The translations under genes were made by a program, and so were the position numbers. A stretch of DNA of 64,000 nt from Streptomyces venezuelae (GTDB lineage Bacteria > Actinomycetota > Actinomycetes > Streptomycetales > Streptomycetaceae): contig NZ_CP029194.1 of the NCBI RefSeq assembly GCF_008642375.1, positions 4,092,001-4,156,000 of the forward strand, read 5' to 3'. Of the stretch, positions 1 through 8,382 are shown piece by piece. The notes under the pieces are model-generated. The model saw nothing but the letters and a program-made list of their open reading frames with translations. It was not told the DNA's origin and ran no database searches. How positions within the stretch are numbered: the stretch's first letter is position 1; every line of letters begins with the position of its first letter.

Positions 1-419
1 AGGGCCGGCGAGGCGTCCGGGTGGCCGCCCGGACGCCCAGCGCCCTCATGCGTCACCGGCAGCCCGGGAGGCGCTCCCGCCTCCCGGCGCCGTCCGCCGC
101 CCGCGGGGAATGGAGCGGCGGTGTCCCCCAGCCCACTGGTCCGGGACACCGTTCCCGGCCGAGCGGGCCGACCCACGCACCACCCATGGAAGCGCTCCCC
201 GCGCCGGCCGGACGAGAGCGCACGGCCGGGCGCACGGCCACACGGCGGGAGCACGGGGCGGGCCGGCGGCCCCCGGCGCCGTCCTTTCACACAACAATCC
301 CGCCATACGGAACACCGCCCCTTAACGGTAGGGATGCGGCGAACTACGCTGTGTTTACGAATGCCGCACGCCTATGCCCGGCGTCGTGGCGGCCGTCTGG
401 GTTGTCGAGGGGTGGCGTC
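1..419. other. upstream non-coding region
   Basis: No convincing gene is seen in this stretch; open frames on both strands have Arg/Pro/Gly-rich shadow composition. The last 100 bases are clearly less G+C-rich and hold a candidate promoter for the regulator that starts at 420. The first bases may belong to the flank of a gene outside the window. Confidence 0.5.
322..350 (+). promoter_or_regulatory. candidate promoter of the ORF1590-like gene
   Basis: A TTAACG hexamer (322-327) and a TACGCT hexamer (345-350) are separated by 17 bp, which suits a housekeeping sigma-70 promoter. The start codon lies about 70 bp downstream. Weak -35/-10 pairs arise by chance, so this is only a candidate. Confidence 0.35.
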
Positions 420-1940
420 ATGTCCAGGGAGCAACGCGGGCCGAACGAAAAGCTCGGCACGGTTCTCGCCCTCGCGGGAATCAGCAACGCCGGGCTCGCC
501 CGGCGCGTCAACGACCTCGGTGCGCAGCGGGGGCTGACGCTTCGTTACGACAAGACGTCGGTCGCCCGGTGGGTGTCGAAGGGCATGGTGCCGCAGGGCG
601 CCGCCCCGCACCTGATCGCCGCCGCGATCGGCCAGAAGCTCGGCCGGCCCGTGCCGCTGCACGAGATCGGGCTCGCGGACGCCGATCCGGCGCCCGAGGT
701 GGGGCTCGCCTTCCCGCGCGATGTGGGCGAGGCGGTCCGCTCGGCCACCGACCTGTACCGGCTGGATCTCGCCGGGCGGCGGGCCGGCGGTGGCGGCATC
801 TGGCAGTCGCTGGCCGGCTCCTTCGCGGTCAGCGCGTACGCGACGCCGGCCTCCCGCTGGCTGATAACCCCCGCCGACCCGTCGGTGGAGCGCGAGGCGC
901 CCCGTCTCGGGGCCGGGGGCGGAGGGGCCGGAGCGGGATCCGGTCCCGGCGCCGGCTCGGGGCCCGGTTCCGGTTCCGGTGGGGAGGAGTCCGGATCCGG
1001 CGCAGGCGGGGGCGCGGAGCACGTGCGCGTGGGCCACAGCGACGTCGCCAAGCTCCGTGAGGCCGCCGAGGACGCGCGCCGCTGGGACTCCAAGTACGGC
1101 GGCGGGGACTGGCGCTCGTCGATGGTCCCCGAGTGCTTACGCGTGGACGCGGCGCCGCTGCTGCTCGGCTCGTACTCGGACGAGGTCGGCCGCGCGCTCT
1201 TCGGCGCGACCGCCGAGCTCACGCGCCTGGCGGGCTGGATGGCCTTCGACACCGGCCAGCAGGAGGCCGCCCAGCGCTACTACATCCAGGCCCTGCGGCT
1301 CGCCCGCGCCGCCGCCGACGTGCCCCTCGGCGGCTACGTCCTCGCCTCCATGTCCCTCCAGGCCACCTACCGGGGCTTCGCCGACGAGGGCGTCGACCTC
1401 GCCCAGGCCGCGCTGGAGCGGAACCGGGGGCTCGCCACCGCCCGCACCATGTCCTTCTTCCGGCTCGTCGAGGCCCGCGCGCACGCCAAGGCCGGGGACG
1501 GGCCGGCCGCGGCGGCGGCGCTGAAGGCCGCCGAGGGGTGGCTGGAGCGGTCCCGGTCGGGCGACGCCGACCCGACGTGGCTGGGGTTCTACTCGTACGA
1601 CCGGTTCTGCGCCGACGCCGCCGAGTGCTACCGGGATCTGCGGATGCCGCGCGAGGTGCGGCGCTTCACCGAGCAGGCGCTGTCCCGGCCGACGGAGGAG
1701 TTCGTCCGCTCGCACGGGCTGCGGCTCGTCGTCTCCGCCGTCGCCGAGCTGGAGTCGGGCAACCTGGACGCGGCCTGTGCGGCGGGCACGCGCGCGGTGG
1801 AGGTGGCCGGGCGGATCTCGTCGGCACGGACGACCGAGTACGTACGGGATCTGCTGCACCGGCTCGAACCGTACGGGGACGAGCCGCGCGTCGTGGAGCT
1901 GCGGGAGCGGGCACGCCCTCTGCTGGTGGCACCGGTGTGA
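420..1940 (+). CDS. ORF1590/SCO4114-like sporulation-associated regulator
   Basis: 506 aa. The ATG at 420 follows a GAGGGG ribosome site. The N-terminus carries a helix-turn-helix-like segment (GISNAGLARRVNDLG, about residues 20-34). A Gly/Ser-rich linker follows at about residues 162-200, and the C-terminal 300 residues are Ala/Leu helical repeats of TPR type. From memory this is the family of S. griseus ORF1590 and S. coelicolor SCO4114, annotated as sporulation-associated. Likely role: a cytoplasmic transcriptional regulator of development; its ligand and targets are unknown. The Gly/Ser linker looks like a lineage-specific expansion. The reading frame stays open back to 21, but the family N-terminus and ribosome site support 420. 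Confidence 0.85.
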   Translation: MSREQRGPNEKLGTVLALAGISNAGLARRVNDLGAQRGLTLRYDKTSVARWVSKGMVPQGAAPHLIAAAIGQKLGRPVPLHEIGLADADPAPEVGLAFPRDVGEAVRSATDLYRLDLAGRRAGGGGIWQSLAGSFAVSAYATPASRWLITPADPSVEREAPRLGAGGGGAGAGSGPGAGSGPGSGSGGEESGSGAGGGAEHVRVGHSDVAKLREAAEDARRWDSKYGGGDWRSSMVPECLRVDAAPLLLGSYSDEVGRALFGATAELTRLAGWMAFDTGQQEAAQRYYIQALRLARAAADVPLGGYVLASMSLQATYRGFADEGVDLAQAALERNRGLATARTMSFFRLVEARAHAKAGDGPAAAAALKAAEGWLERSRSGDADPTWLGFYSYDRFCADAAECYRDLRMPREVRRFTEQALSRPTEEFVRSHGLRLVVSAVAELESGNLDAACAAGTRAVEVAGRISSARTTEYVRDLLHRLEPYGDEPRVVELRERARPLLVAPV

Positions 1941-2026
1941 TCCGTGCGGTCGGCGTGAGCTGCGTCTCGTGAGGTTTCGCGGGATTGTCAGTGGGCCAGT
2001 GCACTATCAGGGGTGGGAGGTGACAG

Positions 2027-3220
2027 GTGGCGCTGGTGTTCGACTGTGACGTGCTGGTGATCGGTGGTGGGATCGTCGGTCTGTCGACGGCGTACGCGTT
2101 GACGCGCGCCGCCCCCGGCACGCGGGTCACGGTCCTGGAGAAGGAGCATGCCCCCGCGCGGCACCAGACCGGGCGCAACAGCGGGGTGATCCACAGCGGG
2201 ATCTACTACCGGCCCGGCTCGCTGAAGGCGCGGTTCGCTGTCGAGGGCGCGGCCGAAATGGTCAAGTTCTGCGCGGAGTGGGGCATTCCGCACGAGGTGA
2301 CGGGGAAGCTCGTCGTCGCCACCTCGCGCGAGGAGCTGCCCCGGCTGCACGCGCTCGTGCAGCGCGGCAGGGAGAACGGCATCCCGGTGCGGGAGCTCGG
2401 GCCCGCGCAGATCAGCGAGTACGAGCCTCGGGTGCGGGGGCTGGCCGCGATCCATGTCGGCACGACCGGCATCTGCGACTACACGGCCGTCGCCAAGCAG
2501 CTCGCGGATGCGTCGGGGGCGCGGATCCATTACGGGGCCGAGGTCACCGTGATCGACCGCCGGCCGTGGGGCGTCGCCGTGCGGACGGCGGACGGACGGG
2601 TCGTGCGGGCGCGGGTCCTGGTGAACTGCGCGGGGCTGCACTGCGACCGGATCGCACGGCTCGCGGGCGACGACCCGGGGATGCGGATCGTCCCCTTCCG
2701 TGGGGAGTACTACGAACTGGCGGACCCCTCGCTCGTGCGGGGGCTGGTCTATCCGGTGCCGGATCCGGCGTTCCCGTTCCTCGGGGTGCATCTGACCCGG
2801 GGCATCGACGGCGGCGTCCACATCGGGCCGAACGCGGTGCCGGCGCTCGCCCGGGAGGGATACGGCTGGTCCGTCGTCCGCCCGCGCGAACTGGGCGCGA
2901 CGCTGGCATGGCCCGGGTCGTGGGCGATCGCCCGTGACCACTGGCGGTACGGGGCGGGTGAGCTGCGGCGCTCGCTGTCGAAGCGGGCCTTCACGGAGGC
3001 GGTCCGGAGACTCCTCCCGGTGGTGGAGGAGTCCGACCTGCGGCGCGCGGCGCCGGGGGTGCGGGCGCAGGCGGTGCTGCGGGACGGGACGCTGGTCGAC
3101 GACTTCCTGATCCGGGAGGCGGCGCGGACGGTGCACGTGCTGAACGCGCCTTCGCCGGCGGCGACGGCTTCGCTGCCGATCGGGCGGGAGGTGGCTCGGC
3201 GGGCGCTGGAGCGGTTGTAG
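2027..3220 (+). CDS. lhgO: L-2-hydroxyglutarate oxidase
   Basis: 397 aa FAD-dependent oxidoreductase of the DAO/LhgO family. The N-terminal dinucleotide-binding motif VIGGGIVGLSTAYAL is at about residues 10-24, and the family signature RNSGVIHSGIYY follows near residue 50. Known family reaction: oxidation of L-2-hydroxyglutarate to 2-oxoglutarate with FAD as cofactor, removing a metabolic by-product. The GTG start has a GGGAGG ribosome site 6 bp upstream. It lies 86 bp after the ORF1590-like gene on the same strand, so co-transcription is possible but unproven. Confidence 0.88.
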   Translation: MALVFDCDVLVIGGGIVGLSTAYALTRAAPGTRVTVLEKEHAPARHQTGRNSGVIHSGIYYRPGSLKARFAVEGAAEMVKFCAEWGIPHEVTGKLVVATSREELPRLHALVQRGRENGIPVRELGPAQISEYEPRVRGLAAIHVGTTGICDYTAVAKQLADASGARIHYGAEVTVIDRRPWGVAVRTADGRVVRARVLVNCAGLHCDRIARLAGDDPGMRIVPFRGEYYELADPSLVRGLVYPVPDPAFPFLGVHLTRGIDGGVHIGPNAVPALAREGYGWSVVRPRELGATLAWPGSWAIARDHWRYGAGELRRSLSKRAFTEAVRRLLPVVEESDLRRAAPGVRAQAVLRDGTLVDDFLIREAARTVHVLNAPSPAATASLPIGREVARRALERL

Positions 3221-3602
3221 CTTCGCGGGCGGGCGGGCGTGGGGTGCGGCGCGAGGGCTTGGATCCCCCACCCCGCCCCTCCCCGAAACCCTGCCGGGGG
3301 CTGGCGGGGGTGGAGGGGGAAGTTCTTCTTCTCCGGGGCTCCGCCCCGGACCCCTAGGACGGCAGCTCCGCGCCGCCGGCACGAGCAGCCCCGGCGGACC
3401 GGGCGCCCGAACCCCCGAGCACGGCATCTCCGCGCCGTCAGCACGAGCCGCCCGCCGGACCAGGCACCCGAACCCCGAGGGTCGGCGGCTCCGGGCGGCT
3501 CGCGCTCGGCCAGTCGTCCCGGGCCTCGGGGTCGCTCTGTCGCCTCAGGATCGGGTGCTCGTGACTCGGGTCGGGGTGGAGCGATCGTAGAATCGGGGCA
3601 TT
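3221..3602. other. intergenic region with degenerate G/C tracts
   Basis: 382 bp with no credible gene. It contains poly-C/poly-G tracts and the small inverted repeat at 3332-3350, followed by a looser repetition of a Cys/Arg/Pro-coding-like motif (CGCGCCG...CACGAGC occurs twice). The last 60 bp must hold the trmB promoter; no clear -35/-10 pair stands out. Confidence 0.6.
3332..3350. repeat. short inverted repeat of a common Streptomyces intergenic type
   Basis: TCCGGGGC-TCC-GCCCCGGA: 8-bp perfect arms with a 3-bp loop. GGGGCTCCGCCCC elements recur in Streptomyces intergenic regions. It sits 110 bp after the lhgO stop and could act as a transcription terminator or an RNA 3' end stabiliser. 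Confidence 0.55.
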
Positions 3603-4397
3603 GTGTCTGAGCAGCCAGAGAACAGTTCCCGTTCCGCCGCCGAACCCGTCCAGCCTGTCGCTCGGCGGGGCAGTCGGATGTTCGCCCCCGGTGAGGGGCC
3701 CCTGCCCGATCCCGCCGGGGCTCATCACGAGCGGCGGATCCGGAGTTTCCAGCCGCGGCGCAGCCGTGTCACCTACGGGCAGGCCGAGGCCATGCTCAAG
3801 CGGTGGCCCGACTGGGGTCTCGACATCGACGGCAAGCGGGTCCTCGATCTCGGCGAGATGTTCGACGGGCTCCCGGTCGTCCTGGAGATCGGCTTCGGGA
3901 TGGGCGAGGCGACCGCGCAGATGGCCGCCGCCGACCCCGGGACCGGCATCCTCGCCGTGGACGTGCACACGCCCGGGCAGGGCAATCTGCTCGGCCTCGC
4001 CGACCGCAACGGGCTCACCAACGTCCGGGTCGCCAACGGCGACGCGATCATCCTGCTCCGCGAGATGCTCGCCACCGACTCCCTCGACGGCTGCCGGGTG
4101 TACTTCCCCGACCCCTGGCCCAAGGCCCGCCACCACAAGCGGCGCCTGATCCAGCCCGAGTTCCTCAGCCTCCTCGCGACCCGGCTCAAGCCCGGCGGCG
4201 TGCTGCACTGCGCCACCGACTGGGAGTCGTACGCCGAGCAGATGCTGGAGGTGCTCTCCGCGCATCCCGACTTCGAGAACACCCGTGCCGACGGCGGCTT
4301 CGCGCCCCGCCCGGACTTCCGGCCCGTCACCCGCTTCGAGGGTCAGGGCCTGGACAAGGGACACGTCGTGCACGACCTCCTCTTCCGGAGGAAGTGA
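3603..4397 (+). CDS. trmB: tRNA (guanine-N7-)-methyltransferase
   Basis: 264 aa. Methylates G46 in the variable loop of tRNAs to m7G using S-adenosylmethionine (family knowledge). The SAM-binding segment VVLEIGFGMGEATAQMA lies at about residues 97-113, and the diagnostic VYFPDPWPKARHHKRRL signature is near residues 165-181. A Ser/Pro-rich tail of about 50 residues precedes the catalytic core, as in other actinobacterial TrmB. The GTG start at 3603 is the first plausible start; the ribosome site is weak. The PrsW-type gene follows 56 bp downstream. Confidence 0.93.
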   Translation: MSEQPENSSRSAAEPVQPVARRGSRMFAPGEGPLPDPAGAHHERRIRSFQPRRSRVTYGQAEAMLKRWPDWGLDIDGKRVLDLGEMFDGLPVVLEIGFGMGEATAQMAAADPGTGILAVDVHTPGQGNLLGLADRNGLTNVRVANGDAIILLREMLATDSLDGCRVYFPDPWPKARHHKRRLIQPEFLSLLATRLKPGGVLHCATDWESYAEQMLEVLSAHPDFENTRADGGFAPRPDFRPVTRFEGQGLDKGHVVHDLLFRRK

Positions 4398-4453
4398 CAG
4401 GGAGTTCGTCACTCCTTGGCCCTGTGTCGGTGGCGGTCGTTAGGGTCGATCAC

Positions 4454-5833
4454 GTGTCGAATTCCGTCCCCGCCGAAGGTGATGTACGAGGCGAAGTCCG
4501 CGGCGAAGTCGAGGGGGGAGCGGGAGTGGGGTCTGCCGCTCCCGTTCCTCGTCTCGACACCGACGACCCCGTCTTTCCGGTCGCCGCCGACCGGTCCCAG
4601 TGGCGCTACCGGCCCCGCCGCGCCTTCTGGCGCAGTCGGCTGTTCCGGGCCGTCGCCGTGATCACGCTGCTCGCGCTCTGCGCCCTGGTCATCCTGGCGC
4701 TGGTCCGCGAGCAGACCGGCACCCAGGGCTTCCTCGTCGGCCTGGGCCTCGCGGTGCTTCCCGTACCGCTGCTCATGGCCGCGTTCCGCTGGCTCGACCG
4801 GGTCGAGCCCGGCCCCTGGAAGAACCTGCTCTTCGCCTTCGCGTGGGGCGCCTTCGCCGCCGCGCTCGTCGCGATCCTCGCGAACTCCTTCGCGGTCCGC
4901 TGGATCGCGACGGCCACCGCCGACCCGGACTCGGCCGACACCCTCGGCGCCACGGTGATCGCACCGGTCGTCGAGGAGACCGCGAAGGCCGCCGCGATCA
5001 TGATCCTCTTCCTCTTCCGCCGGCGGCACTTCGGCGGGCTCGTCGACGGGGTCGTCGCCGCCGGGTTCACCGCGACCGGCTTCGCCTTCACCGAGAACAT
5101 CCTCTATCTCGGCAATGCCTTCGGCGAGGACCAGGAGTTCGGCTCCACCGGCATCGGCTCCGTGACCGCCGCGACCTTCTTCGTACGGATCGTGATGTCG
5201 CCGTTCGCGCATCCGCTGTTCACCGTGCTCACCGGCATCGGCTTCGGCTTCGCCGCCCTCGCGCCGCGCGGCAAGCGGCTGCGCCGCGTGCTGCTGCCGC
5301 TCGCCGGGCTGCTGCTCGCCATGGGCATGCACGCCGCCTGGAACGGCTCGGCCACCTTCGGCGGCCCCTGGGCCTTCTATCTCGTGTACGCGTGCTTCAT
5401 GGTCCCCGCCTTCGGCCTGCTGACCTGGCTCGCGGTGTGGAGCCGGCAGCGCGAGCTGCGCACGATATCCGGCGAGCTCCCGGCGTACGCGGCGGCCGGC
5501 TGGCTCTCCCCCGCCGAGCCGCTCGCCCTCTCCTCGATGCGCGCCCGCCAGCTGGCCCGCTCCTTCGCCGCCCGGACCTACGGCCCTCCGGCGGCGCAGG
5601 CGGTCGGCGAGTACGAGTCCTTCGCGACGACCCTCGCGTTCCTCAGGGACCGGGCCCGGCGCGGCACCGCCGGACCCGACTTCCCGGCCCGCGAGCAGGA
5701 GCTCCTGCACCACCTCTGGCAGCGCCGGGCGGTCGCCTCCCCCGCGCTCACGTACGCCGCACGGGCCACCGGCCGGGTGTGGGCGCCGCCGCAGTACCTG
5801 GACTACGGCGGCTACAACCCCTATCGAAGCTAA
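4454..5833 (+). CDS. PrsW-family intramembrane metalloprotease
   Basis: 459 aa polytopic membrane protein. After an acidic cytoplasmic head of about 60 residues there are about eight hydrophobic segments (residues 70-340). The three conserved PrsW motifs are present: EETAK, FAFTEN and HAAWN, which supply the metal-binding and catalytic residues. PrsW proteases cleave anti-sigma factors or other membrane proteins. The C-terminal 120 residues are a soluble Arg-rich tail, longer than in Bacillus PrsW. The GTG at 4454 has AGGG 8 bp upstream; an in-frame GTG lies slightly upstream. The stop overlaps the convergent aldo/keto reductase stop, leaving no room for a terminator. Confidence 0.85.
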   Translation: MSNSVPAEGDVRGEVRGEVEGGAGVGSAAPVPRLDTDDPVFPVAADRSQWRYRPRRAFWRSRLFRAVAVITLLALCALVILALVREQTGTQGFLVGLGLAVLPVPLLMAAFRWLDRVEPGPWKNLLFAFAWGAFAAALVAILANSFAVRWIATATADPDSADTLGATVIAPVVEETAKAAAIMILFLFRRRHFGGLVDGVVAAGFTATGFAFTENILYLGNAFGEDQEFGSTGIGSVTAATFFVRIVMSPFAHPLFTVLTGIGFGFAALAPRGKRLRRVLLPLAGLLLAMGMHAAWNGSATFGGPWAFYLVYACFMVPAFGLLTWLAVWSRQRELRTISGELPAYAAAGWLSPAEPLALSSMRARQLARSFAARTYGPPAAQAVGEYESFATTLAFLRDRARRGTAGPDFPAREQELLHHLWQRRAVASPALTYAARATGRVWAPPQYLDYGGYNPYRS

Positions 5834-6777
5834 GAAGACGAGGCTTCCTTCAGGAGCTTCAGGTCCGCCTCCGTGAGCGTGAGGTCCGCCGACGCGACGA
5901 GGGCCGGGAGCTGGTCGACCGTGCGGGCCGAGGCGATCGGCGCGGCGACCGTGGGCTGCGCGGCCAGCCAGGCGAGGGCGACGGTGGCGACCTCGGCCTC
6001 GTGGGCCTCGGCGACCGCGTCGAGCGCGGAGAGCACGGCCCGGCCCCGGTCGGTGTCGAGGTGTGCGGAGGCCCCGGAGGCGCGGACGCTGTCGACGGCC
6101 GTTCCCGGGCGGTACTTGCCGGTGAGGAAGCCGGAGGCGAGGCCGAAGTAGGGGACGGCGGAGAGGCCGGCCCGCTCGACGGTCTCCTGGAGCGGGCCCT
6201 CGTACGTCTCGCGCGAGACCAGGTTGTAGTGCGGCTGGAGCGCGACGTACCGGGCGAGGCCCTCCGCCTCGGCGAAGTCGAGGGAGGCGCGCAGCCGCTC
6301 CGGGGAGATGTTGGAGGCGGCGACGGCCCGCACCTTGCCGTCCTTCACGAGCTGGTCGAGGGCGGTGACGATCTCCTCGACGGGGACGGTCTCGTCGTCG
6401 AAGTGCGTGTAGTAGAGGTCGATGTGGTCGGTGCCGAGGCGGCGCAGCGACTCCTCGACGGCCGCCTTGACGGTGGTGGCGGCGAGCCCCTTGTAGCGGG
6501 GGTGGGCGCCGACCTTGGTGGCGATGACGAGGTCGTCGCGCCGGCCCCGGGAGGCGAGCCAGCGGCCGATGACCGTCTCGGACTCGCCGCCCTCGTGGCC
6601 CTCGGCCCAGGAGGAGTACATGTCGGCGGTGTCGACGAAGTTGCCGCCGGCGGCGACGTAGGCGTCGAGGACGGCGAAGGACTCGGCCTCGTCGGCGGTC
6701 CAGCCGAAGACGTTGCCGCCCAGGGCGAGCGGGAAGACGTGGAGGTCGGAAGCGCCCAGCGGGCGGAGGGTCGTCAT
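5830..6777 (-). CDS. aldo/keto reductase
   Basis: 315 aa TIM-barrel oxidoreductase. The catalytic tetrad is visible: Asp and Tyr in FVDTADMYSSW, Lys in VIATKVG and His in LYYTHFDD. NADPH-dependent reduction of aldehydes or ketones is the family activity; the substrate is unknown. The ATG at 6777 is preferred because GGAAGG lies 10 bp upstream; an in-frame GTG exists at 6801. It starts 54 bp after the M23 peptidase stop on the same strand, so riboswitch-controlled read-through may include it. Confidence 0.88.
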   Translation of the reverse strand: MTTLRPLGASDLHVFPLALGGNVFGWTADEAESFAVLDAYVAAGGNFVDTADMYSSWAEGHEGGESETVIGRWLASRGRRDDLVIATKVGAHPRYKGLAATTVKAAVEESLRRLGTDHIDLYYTHFDDETVPVEEIVTALDQLVKDGKVRAVAASNISPERLRASLDFAEAEGLARYVALQPHYNLVSRETYEGPLQETVERAGLSAVPYFGLASGFLTGKYRPGTAVDSVRASGASAHLDTDRGRAVLSALDAVAEAHEAEVATVALAWLAAQPTVAAPIASARTVDQLPALVASADLTLTEADLKLLKEASSS

Positions 6778-6831
6778 GGGGTGATCAACCTTCCGCGCCA
6801 CCGGGGCTATTCCGTGCGGGACGCGGGAGCG

Positions 6832-8025
6832 TCAGATCGACAGGCCCTTGGAACGGAGCCAGGCGGCCGGGTCGAGGCCGTCGCCGCCCGCGGTGTGGAC
6901 CTCCATGTGGAGGTGGGCGCCGGTGACGTTGCCGGTGGCGCCGACGCGGCCGATGGTCTCGCCGGTGGTCACGGTCTGGCCGGCGCCGACCGTCATGGAG
7001 GAGAGGTGGGCGTACCAGACCTCGGTGCCGTCCTCCAGCTCCAGGACGACCCGGTAGCCGTACGAGCCGGACCAGCCCGCCGACTTGATCGTGCCGCTGT
7101 GGACCGCCTTGAGCGGAGTGCCCGTGGGGGCCGCGAAGTCGAGGCCGGTGTGGTAACCGGAGGACCACATCGAGCCGGACTGCATGTAGGTCGCGCTGAC
7201 GCTGTACGAGGAGAGCGGCATCGAGTAGCTCGCGGCGAGCCGGGCGAGGCGCTCGGCCTCCGCCTTCTCGGCGGCGATCCGCTCGGCCTCCGCCTTGGCT
7301 TCCGCCTCCGCCTTGGCCTTGGCCTCCGCTTCGGCCTTGGCCTTCGCCTCGGCGGCCGCCTTCTCCGCCGCGGCGGCCTCGGCCGCGGCCTTCTCCGCCG
7401 CGGCCTTCTCGGCGGCGAGCTTCTCGGCGGCGTCGGCCGAGGCCTGCTGCTGCTCGGCCTGCTGGAGGATGCGGGCGCGCAGGATCTCGCCGGCGTCGAC
7501 GGCGCGGTTCGGGGCCGCCTCGGCGGTCCCGGTCTGCGTGGTGAAGGAGGCCTGGGTGGTCCGGGCGGTGGCGTCCGCCTTCTCCCCGGCCGGGGTGACG
7601 TACGTGGCGGCGGTGAGCGGGTTCGGGTTGCCGCCGGTCGCCTCGATGGTGTCCCGGATCTGCCGGTCGGCCTCGTCGGCCTCGTCGTCGGCGAAGAGCT
7701 CGCCGACGCCGGGGAGGTCCTCGGCGGCCGGGAGGTTCAGGTCGGGGAGGTTCGGGAGGTCGGGGAGCGATATCGCGACCGGGGGCTTCTCCTGCGCGGT
7801 GGCGAGGCCGCCCGCACCGACGGCCGCGATGACGCCGACGCCGAGGACGGTGGAGGAGCGGGCGAAGTTGGAGCGCTGCTTGACGACCCGGTGCCGGCCG
7901 CCGGAGCGGCTCTCGGCGCGGAGGGATCCCTCGGTGGGGTTCCACTCGGTGTCCGGAGCGGCGGGACCCGCACGGCCACCGAAGGCATCGAAGGGGGCTT
8001 CGGGTGCGGGAGTGTTGGACGCCAC
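6832..8025 (-). CDS. secreted M23 (LytM-type) cell-wall endopeptidase under c-di-AMP riboswitch
   Basis: 397 aa. A hydrophobic segment (about residues 58-78) inside an Arg-rich context acts as signal or anchor. An acidic linker follows, then an Ala/Lys/Glu-rich coiled coil of about 90 residues (180-265), then the C-terminal M23 domain. Zinc ligands are visible in YHTGLDFAAPTGTP and HLHMEVH. Such enzymes cut peptidoglycan cross-bridges and are used in germination and growth of Streptomyces. GTG start with AAGGAG 9 bp upstream. The leader upstream is a ydaO-type riboswitch, so expression should fall when c-di-AMP is high. Confidence 0.92.
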   Translation of the reverse strand: MASNTPAPEAPFDAFGGRAGPAAPDTEWNPTEGSLRAESRSGGRHRVVKQRSNFARSSTVLGVGVIAAVGAGGLATAQEKPPVAISLPDLPNLPDLNLPAAEDLPGVGELFADDEADEADRQIRDTIEATGGNPNPLTAATYVTPAGEKADATARTTQASFTTQTGTAEAAPNRAVDAGEILRARILQQAEQQQASADAAEKLAAEKAAAEKAAAEAAAAEKAAAEAKAKAEAEAKAKAEAEAKAEAERIAAEKAEAERLARLAASYSMPLSSYSVSATYMQSGSMWSSGYHTGLDFAAPTGTPLKAVHSGTIKSAGWSGSYGYRVVLELEDGTEVWYAHLSSMTVGAGQTVTTGETIGRVGATGNVTGAHLHMEVHTAGGDGLDPAAWLRSKGLSI

Positions 8026-8043
8026 GGAGGCGCGCTCCTTTCC

Positions 8044-8200
8044 TTCCTTCTCGCCTACCGGGTTAGCTGACGGGTTCGGAGCAGGAAGGTCTCCTACGGG
8101 CTCGTCGCACGGGTGCGAGGGCCTGATTCACCCCAAGTGGTGGTTCCCCGGTTCCTTTTCAGGATTCGGCGCGTGCGCACGGTGCCGTCTCTTGCGACGG
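8044..8200 (-). promoter_or_regulatory. c-di-AMP (ydaO/yuaA-type) riboswitch
   Basis: Read on the minus strand, the leader contains the hallmark block CGAACCCGTCAGCTAACCCG followed by GTAGGCGAGAAGGAAGGA. Upstream are the conserved GGGGAACCACC and GGGGTGAATC blocks with a hairpin between (CTCGCACCCGTGCGACGAG). This order matches the ydaO aptamer that precedes rpfA and M23 hydrolase genes in Streptomyces, where c-di-AMP binding turns expression off. It ends about 20 bp before the GTG start of the M23 peptidase. Outer limits are approximate. Confidence 0.9.
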
Positions 8201-8382
8201 TTGTGACGACCGCGCTGCGTTATCGAACGTTAATAGACAGGGGGGCCCGATTCCAAGCTGTTCCCAGTGATCATTCATTGAATTGGTGGGGAATCGCCCG
8301 AGTTGACCCCCCTTCAGCAAGGAGAGGCCAAACCCTCGCGATCTGACGTTATGTCAATTGTTATCGCAGCGACACCCTTCGA

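Noticed and set aside
1..320. Partial genes at the left edge
   Set aside because: Both-strand frames have only shadow composition and no ribosome site or motif.
4600..8070. Very long plus-strand open frame (over 1100 codons) across PrsW, aldo/keto reductase and M23 genes
   Set aside because: Arg/Gly/Ala-rich shadow composition; conserved genes with intact motifs occupy other frames.
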